From the NCBI GenBank assembly GCA_037968815.1, contig JBBKWF010000004.1:124001-188000 (forward strand): a stretch of DNA of 64,000 bases. Direction: 5' to 3'. This document shows, piece by piece, positions 59,428 to 64,000 of this stretch; position 1 is the first letter of the stretch; each line of letters begins with the position of its first letter. The DNA comes from Pseudopedobacter sp037968815. Its GTDB lineage: Bacteria; Bacteroidota; Bacteroidia; Sphingobacteriales; Sphingobacteriaceae. The position numbers and the translations under genes were made by a program. The notes beneath the pieces were generated by a model. That model was not told the DNA's origin and made no database searches. It was given only the letters and a program-made list of their open reading frames with translations.

Positions 59428-62400
59428 ATGAAAGTAAAATTTTCTATGAAAGGCTGGTTGCATACAAAAGTAATTTTGATGCTGTTTGCACTGATGTGTT
59501 TTAACCAGTTGACTAAAGCGCAGGACGCGTTTATTGGTTATGATTACGAGACTGATAGCTACCCTTTGGCTTGGTCTAGTCCCAATACTTTTAACGTAGG
59601 TACTGATAGAGAAGTGCAAATTAGTTATTCAGGTGGATCTGTAAAAACAAACAATATTTGCAACAGTACTGATAAAATATCACATTATGAATTGGGAGGA
59701 ACAGCACATTTAATAGAAGTGACATTGCCTCATCATAATGTATCTAGCTTCGTAATTGAGTTGACAGGAAGTACTAACTCATCGAGTTTATACAAGGGAG
59801 GTGTGATCTACTCAGATAAATCTCCTTTTGACCCGAATAGTTGTATTTCGGCTGAAGAAACGGGTGTTTTTCCAGCAAATAATGGAAACTGGACTAAAAT
59901 AAATATTACACCACCTGCAGGAGCAAAATCTTTCCGTTTATATAGGAGAGTTTATTTGGGTGTAGATGGCAAACTCTACACCGGCTCAGGGTCTAACCCT
60001 GTAAGAACTGTATATGGAGATAATGGTACACTGCGTATAGCATCGGTAGGTGTTTGGGCAACAGCTCGTCCAACTACTCAAAGCATCAATTTTGCATTTA
60101 CAAATGTAGCCACCCATTCTATGGATGTAAACTTCACCAGAGGTAATGGATCTAAGGTGGTGGTTTTTGCAAAAGAAGGAACAGGTGCAATTACCAACCC
60201 AGTGGATGATGCAATTTACACAGCGAGTGATGACTGGGTAACAGGAAGCCCAATAGGAACACAGTTAGGGACATCAGGTTATTATTGTGTATATAATGGA
60301 ACCGGGAACACCCTAAGCTTAAGCAATCTTAAGCCAAATACAACTTATACTTTTCAGGCATTTGAATATAGCGGAACTGCTATTATATCAAATTATTTAA
60401 CCACAACGGCTTTAGGTAATCCAAGAGCACAGGCCACATTACCCTTAACAGTGCCCACACTTGCAACAGTTGCTATAAACGCTGTTTTCTCTACAAAGGC
60501 AAACAGCGGAGGTGTGATCACCGGTGACGGCGGTTCGGTAGTTACAGAAACAGGTTTGGTTTGGAGTACTACGGCTAACCCAACCACAGCTAGTTCTGGA
60601 AAATTAAAAATAGGCATTAATGACCTGCCTTTCAATGGACAAATAAAAGGATTACTACCATCAACCACTTATTTTGTAAGAGCTTACGCTGTCAATGCCA
60701 TTGGAACAGGTTATGGGAATGAAGTTTCTTTTACCACTGCCGCACCAGCCCCTGTTTTAGCAAGTTCATTTGCTTCTATCAGTTTTGGTAATCAATTTTA
60801 TAATGTAGCCCCAGCGGTTTTAACATATAATTTAGAAAATAACGGTGCTGACTTTAGTACTGCAACGGGAAATATTACAATTACCGCACCGGTAGGTTTC
60901 TTAGTTTCAACAAATGCTACCAGCGGTTTTGCATCTAGTATCACTGTCCCTTATACTAATTCTAAACTGGGGAGTACACCCATTTATGTTAAACTGCCTA
61001 CCGGTTTATACGGAAAATTTTCAGGAGAGATTACGCATTCTGGCGCAAATGTATTAGCTGGAGATGCGGATAGAGTGACCCTTCAAGGGTCGGTAGTTCA
61101 AGAAGAAATTTCCAACAAAGGAACAGATTTCTGGCTGGGATTCGGGTATATGTCTGATATGAATTATGATGCAAGTAATTCTGATGCGGCCAAAATGATT
61201 ATTTATGTAGCTACTGGAGAGCAATCAGCAGATGTTACTGTGATGATGCCGAACGGTCAGTATTCGCAAACCAAAACTGTCCCTCCTCACAGCATCGAGA
61301 AGTTTGAAAACTTTCCTAGAGGGGATAAAGCAAACACTACCAATGCACCGGATAGCAGACTTTTTAGAACCGGAGTGCAGGATAAGGCAATTCATTTAAC
61401 CAGTAACGGCGTACCTGTTTCTGTATGGACTTATAGCTATACTGGAGATAACTCGGCCGCTGGCGCTATGATTTTCCCGACCAATACTTGGAGTTCTTCC
61501 TATACGGTTCAGGCTTATGGTAATATAAGTAACTCAAGTAGTCATAATCCTAATTCATTTTTCTTTGTTATTCCCGAGGAGGATAATACGTCTATAACTT
61601 TTACTCCAACTGTGGATATTTTAAAAAGCACTATTGCTTTTACCTCTGGTAATTCAAGCCCCGGAGATGTTGAATATTTAGCAGGTCAAACTTATACCGT
61701 TAACTTAAATAAGGGTCAGGTTTTTAATGCGATGGGATTTATACAAGGCACCGGGTCTAGAAATGCTTTAGGTCTAGACTTATCAGGAACTTCCATTACA
61801 ACCAATGACTGTAATAAAAAAATAGCAGTTTTTGCAGGTAATGGAAGAAGTTTGTCAACGGCAAGTTATGCGGTTTCTGGTTCTTTAACAGGCTCTGATA
61901 ATATCGTACAGCAGATGCTACCAAACATTGCCTGGGGTACTAGATACTTAACGGTTCCTACAAAAACAATGGAATACAACGTTTTCAGGATATATGTTCA
62001 GGAAAATTTACCAGCAAATACCATCGTAAAAGTAAACGGAACTGTACTTGATGCCAATTATATAAAGAATGGTATATATTATGAGTACGAAGCAAACACT
62101 CCTCTATATATTGAAGGAAATAAACCTATTAGCGTTACCCAATTGATTCTTTCTCAGTCTTATGGTGGTGCTCCAGATAAAGGGAATAGTGGTAAGGGAG
62201 ATCCTGAGATGATCGTATTAAGCCCTGTACAACAAGCTATCAAAAGCTCTATTGTTGCCACTCCTGAATTAAAAGGTCCGGCTGGTTTAGGAGCTCCAAG
62301 AAGTAGTTACATTAACGTCATCATTAAAAAAGAAGGTGTTGCCAGCTTTAAACTAGACGGAGTAAGTTTGGCGCTTGATACAGGAACTAACAGTTTTGAT

Positions 62401-64000
62401 GTTAATAATAATTTGCCATTTGGGCCGAGTTCACCTGTAGATGCCGTTGATGCTTTTAAGGTTCACCCAAACAATTCAGATTACTTCTTTGCTAAACTGA
62501 GGGTAAGTATGGGAGAAGGTATTATACATACCATATCTTCAGATTATCCTTTCAATGCTATTGCTTACGGTTTAGGAACAGGAGAGAGCTATGCCTTTAA
62601 TGCAGGTGCCACAGTTCAGAATCTATCTTCCATAAAATTGGCGGTAAATACCAGTGCAACAGATACTTCATCTACTACTGTTAAAGTTGCCAAAGGAACA
62701 CCTACTCGTTTAAAAATTGCACTGCCTTATCCACCGGCAACAGTTTCGGGTTTGCAATGGGTAGTGTCTGATGCGACTATCAGTCCTGCAGGTTCCCAAA
62801 ATGGAGCTACAGCTTCAGGTGCAGCAGTTTATGAAACTACCACCGTAGTTGATGGGCGTACTTATTATATCTATTCATCCCCAGTACAGTACACTTTCAG
62901 TGAGAGCGGGAGTCATCCTATTTCGGTACTTGTCTCCGGCTCTTTCGGTGGGGACTGTGGAGGTTCAGATGTACAGAGAGTACCAGTTTTAGTTGGTTTG
63001 GATGATATCAATATCGCTTATACCACCAATTGTGGTAATCCGGAAATTGCATTCACTAATACCACCGCACCAATGGAGGGAACTACAATTACTAAATGGG
63101 CATGGGATTTTGGAGACGGAACAAGCTCTGATTTACAAAACCCAACTGTACATACCTATAACAAAGTAAACGGAGCAGTTTACACAGTTCGTTTAACTAC
63201 AACAAACACCGCAGGTATCGTAAGTACTAAGACCTTGGCTGTTGATTTCTCAGGTTCGGTAACTGCCGCTTTCACTAATAATGCAACTTCAAATGCAGTA
63301 TGCTTGGGCAACGCGATAAGTTTTGATCCGGCAAGCTCTGCCATTACCAATGCATCTTCAGGAACTGCTAACAAGTGGACTTGGAATTTTGGTGACGGAA
63401 CTGCAGAGGTTGTGGTAAATGGTGCTACAAAAACTGTTCAGTCACATACTTATATTAATACAGGGCAATATACGGTTACCTTAAAAATGGAGACCACAAC
63501 AGGTTGTTCAAGTATTGCTACACAGACCATTAACGTGTTTAATTTAGTTCCGACTGTAGTAACATCTACTGCAACAATAAATTCAATTGAGTTTACTTGG
63601 AGTGCGGTAGCGGATGCAACTGCTTATCAGGTCTCAACGGATGGCGGTCTAAACTTTACTACCCCAAGTAGTGGTACAACAGGTTTGAGTCATGCTATAA
63701 CTGGAATGAATCCAGATCAAACAGTTAATATCCTAGTACAGGCAAAAGCCTTAGGTGCCTGCGAAAGTGTTTCATTACCTTATAGTGATAAGACGTTATT
63801 TCCTGACTTAGAGCTTTTTGTACCTAACACATTTACGCCAAACGGCGATGGTAAAAACGATGTTCTATTGCCATATAGTAATTATATGCAAAGTGTAAAC
63901 CTAAGGGTGTTTAACCAATGGGGACAACAGGTATTCAATACCACCGAGCTTAATAAAGGATGGGACGGGACCTATAAAGGTACCGAACAGCCTGTAGGTG
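59428..64000 (+). CDS. Very large secreted protein, T9SS/gliding-motility-type C-terminus (3' end cut by window)
   Basis: At least 1524 residues from ATG 59428, open to the right edge. Signal peptide 1-31 (TKA|QDAFIGYD). Residues ~33-330 repeat the N-module and Fn-like stretch of the preceding protein (GGTAHLIEV, SFRLYRRVYLG, SGYYCVYNGTGNTLSLSNL). Then comes a second Fn-like unit, a NHL/Ig-like part (~430-560), an IgGFc-binding-like region (~565-850; GTDFWLGFGYMSDMNYDA), two PKD domains with WAWDFGDG (~1224) and WTWNFGDG (~1316), and the start of a CHU_C / gliding-motility-associated domain at ~1463 (LFVPNTFTPNGDGKNDVL), the type B T9SS sorting signal. Probably a cell-surface adhesin. Confidence 0.88.
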   Translation, partial: MKVKFSMKGWLHTKVILMLFALMCFNQLTKAQDAFIGYDYETDSYPLAWSSPNTFNVGTDREVQISYSGGSVKTNNICNSTDKISHYELGGTAHLIEVTLPHHNVSSFVIELTGSTNSSSLYKGGVIYSDKSPFDPNSCISAEETGVFPANNGNWTKINITPPAGAKSFRLYRRVYLGVDGKLYTGSGSNPVRTVYGDNGTLRIASVGVWATARPTTQSINFAFTNVATHSMDVNFTRGNGSKVVVFAKEGTGAITNPVDDAIYTASDDWVTGSPIGTQLGTSGYYCVYNGTGNTLSLSNLKPNTTYTFQAFEYSGTAIISNYLTTTALGNPRAQATLPLTVPTLATVAINAVFSTKANSGGVITGDGGSVVTETGLVWSTTANPTTASSGKLKIGINDLPFNGQIKGLLPSTTYFVRAYAVNAIGTGYGNEVSFTTAAPAPVLASSFASISFGNQFYNVAPAVLTYNLENNGADFSTATGNITITAPVGFLVSTNATSGFASSITVPYTNSKLGSTPIYVKLPTGLYGKFSGEITHSGANVLAGDADRVTLQGSVVQEEISNKGTDFWLGFGYMSDMNYDASNSDAAKMIIYVATGEQSADVTVMMPNGQYSQTKTVPPHSIEKFENFPRGDKANTTNAPDSRLFRTGVQDKAIHLTSNGVPVSVWTYSYTGDNSAAGAMIFPTNTWSSSYTVQAYGNISNSSSHNPNSFFFVIPEEDNTSITFTPTVDILKSTIAFTSGNSSPGDVEYLAGQTYTVNLNKGQVFNAMGFIQGTGSRNALGLDLSGTSITTNDCNKKIAVFAGNGRSLSTASYAVSGSLTGSDNIVQQMLPNIAWGTRYLTVPTKTMEYNVFRIYVQENLPANTIVKVNGTVLDANYIKNGIYYEYEANTPLYIEGNKPISVTQLILSQSYGGAPDKGNSGKGDPEMIVLSPVQQAIKSSIVATPELKGPAGLGAPRSSYINVIIKKEGVASFKLDGVSLALDTGTNSFDVNNNLPFGPSSPVDAVDAFKVHPNNSDYFFAKLRVSMGEGIIHTISSDYPFNAIAYGLGTGESYAFNAGATVQNLSSIKLAVNTSATDTSSTTVKVAKGTPTRLKIALPYPPATVSGLQWVVSDATISPAGSQNGATASGAAVYETTTVVDGRTYYIYSSPVQYTFSESGSHPISVLVSGSFGGDCGGSDVQRVPVLVGLDDINIAYTTNCGNPEIAFTNTTAPMEGTTITKWAWDFGDGTSSDLQNPTVHTYNKVNGAVYTVRLTTTNTAGIVSTKTLAVDFSGSVTAAFTNNATSNAVCLGNAISFDPASSAITNASSGTANKWTWNFGDGTAEVVVNGATKTVQSHTYINTGQYTVTLKMETTTGCSSIATQTINVFNLVPTVVTSTATINSIEFTWSAVADATAYQVSTDGGLNFTTPSSGTTGLSHAITGMNPDQTVNILVQAKALGACESVSLPYSDKTLFPDLELFVPNTFTPNGDGKNDVLLPYSNYMQSVNLRVFNQWGQQVFNTTELNKGWDGTYKGTEQPVG

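Noticed and set aside
60393..60668. Minus-strand open frame inside the large T9SS gene
   Set aside because: Shadow of a Thr/Ala/Val-rich coding strand; no start signal and the plus-strand frame is continuous with a signal peptide and known domains.

Overview
The window reads as chromosome of a Bacteroidota bacterium, most likely Sphingobacteriaceae (Pedobacter-like). The genome is AT-rich and gene-dense. Promoters match the Bacteroidota TTG / TAnnTTTG pattern. It carries type IX secretion (T9SS) sorting domains, a TonB receptor with a DUF4374 lipoprotein, DUF5686, YfhO, four-helix-bundle (S23/IVP-type) and LemA/TPM proteins. Genus assignment is inference; no rRNA or tRNA gene was seen.

Layout. 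1-987 is the start of a KAS III gene running off the left edge. 1276-3310 is a small accessory array: three short genes of unknown function, each followed by a diverged ~130 bp repeat that resembles integron attC sites. 3384-5947 is an accessory block (DoxX, chromate transporter, Crp/Fnr regulator, SugE/Gdx-type exporter). 6120-8515 holds an exported protein and a peroxide-defence pair (AhpD-like, AhpC) with an OxyR-like site upstream of ahpC. 8745-14390 is a methionine/folate block (metF, four-helix-bundle gene, metH) behind a SAM-I riboswitch, invaded by degenerate repeats that also reach into the metH reading frame. 14471-20754 is an iron/siderophore-type uptake operon (PepSY, DUF4198, TonB receptor, DUF4374 lipoprotein, small cytoplasmic protein). 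20781-25229 is a hexuronate/KDG catabolic cluster (kduD, kduI, uxaC, kdgK). 25456-35265 holds an exported SnoaL-like protein, a DUF5686 outer-membrane protein, recQ-ruvX, a coiled-coil protein, a small membrane protein and a hybrid histidine kinase. 35520-39829 has two oxidoreductases and two overlapping glycosyltransferases. 39911-47243 has YfhO, gltX, a dipeptide epimerase and a LemA-TPM-TPM cluster. 47326-57069 is mostly conserved housekeeping: FAD protein, CoA-binding protein, SRPBCC, LUD protein, ftsH, rsfS, birA, dsbD, pfkA. 57534-64000 holds two homologous secreted proteins in tandem; the second is very large and runs off the right edge.

How it fits together. Several regulatory signals can be read directly: a SAM-I riboswitch with a promoter placed exactly upstream of it (metH), an OxyR-type palindrome (ahpC), and an 18-base operator-like motif that occurs before the uronate cluster and, in inverted orientation, before the first T9SS gene. 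The most unusual signals are the attC-like cassette array, the repeat elements around metH (one carrying a four-helix-bundle gene, one sitting between riboswitch and start codon, and an in-frame repeat-like insertion in MetH), and the paired T9SS proteins that share N-terminal architecture but carry different sorting domains.
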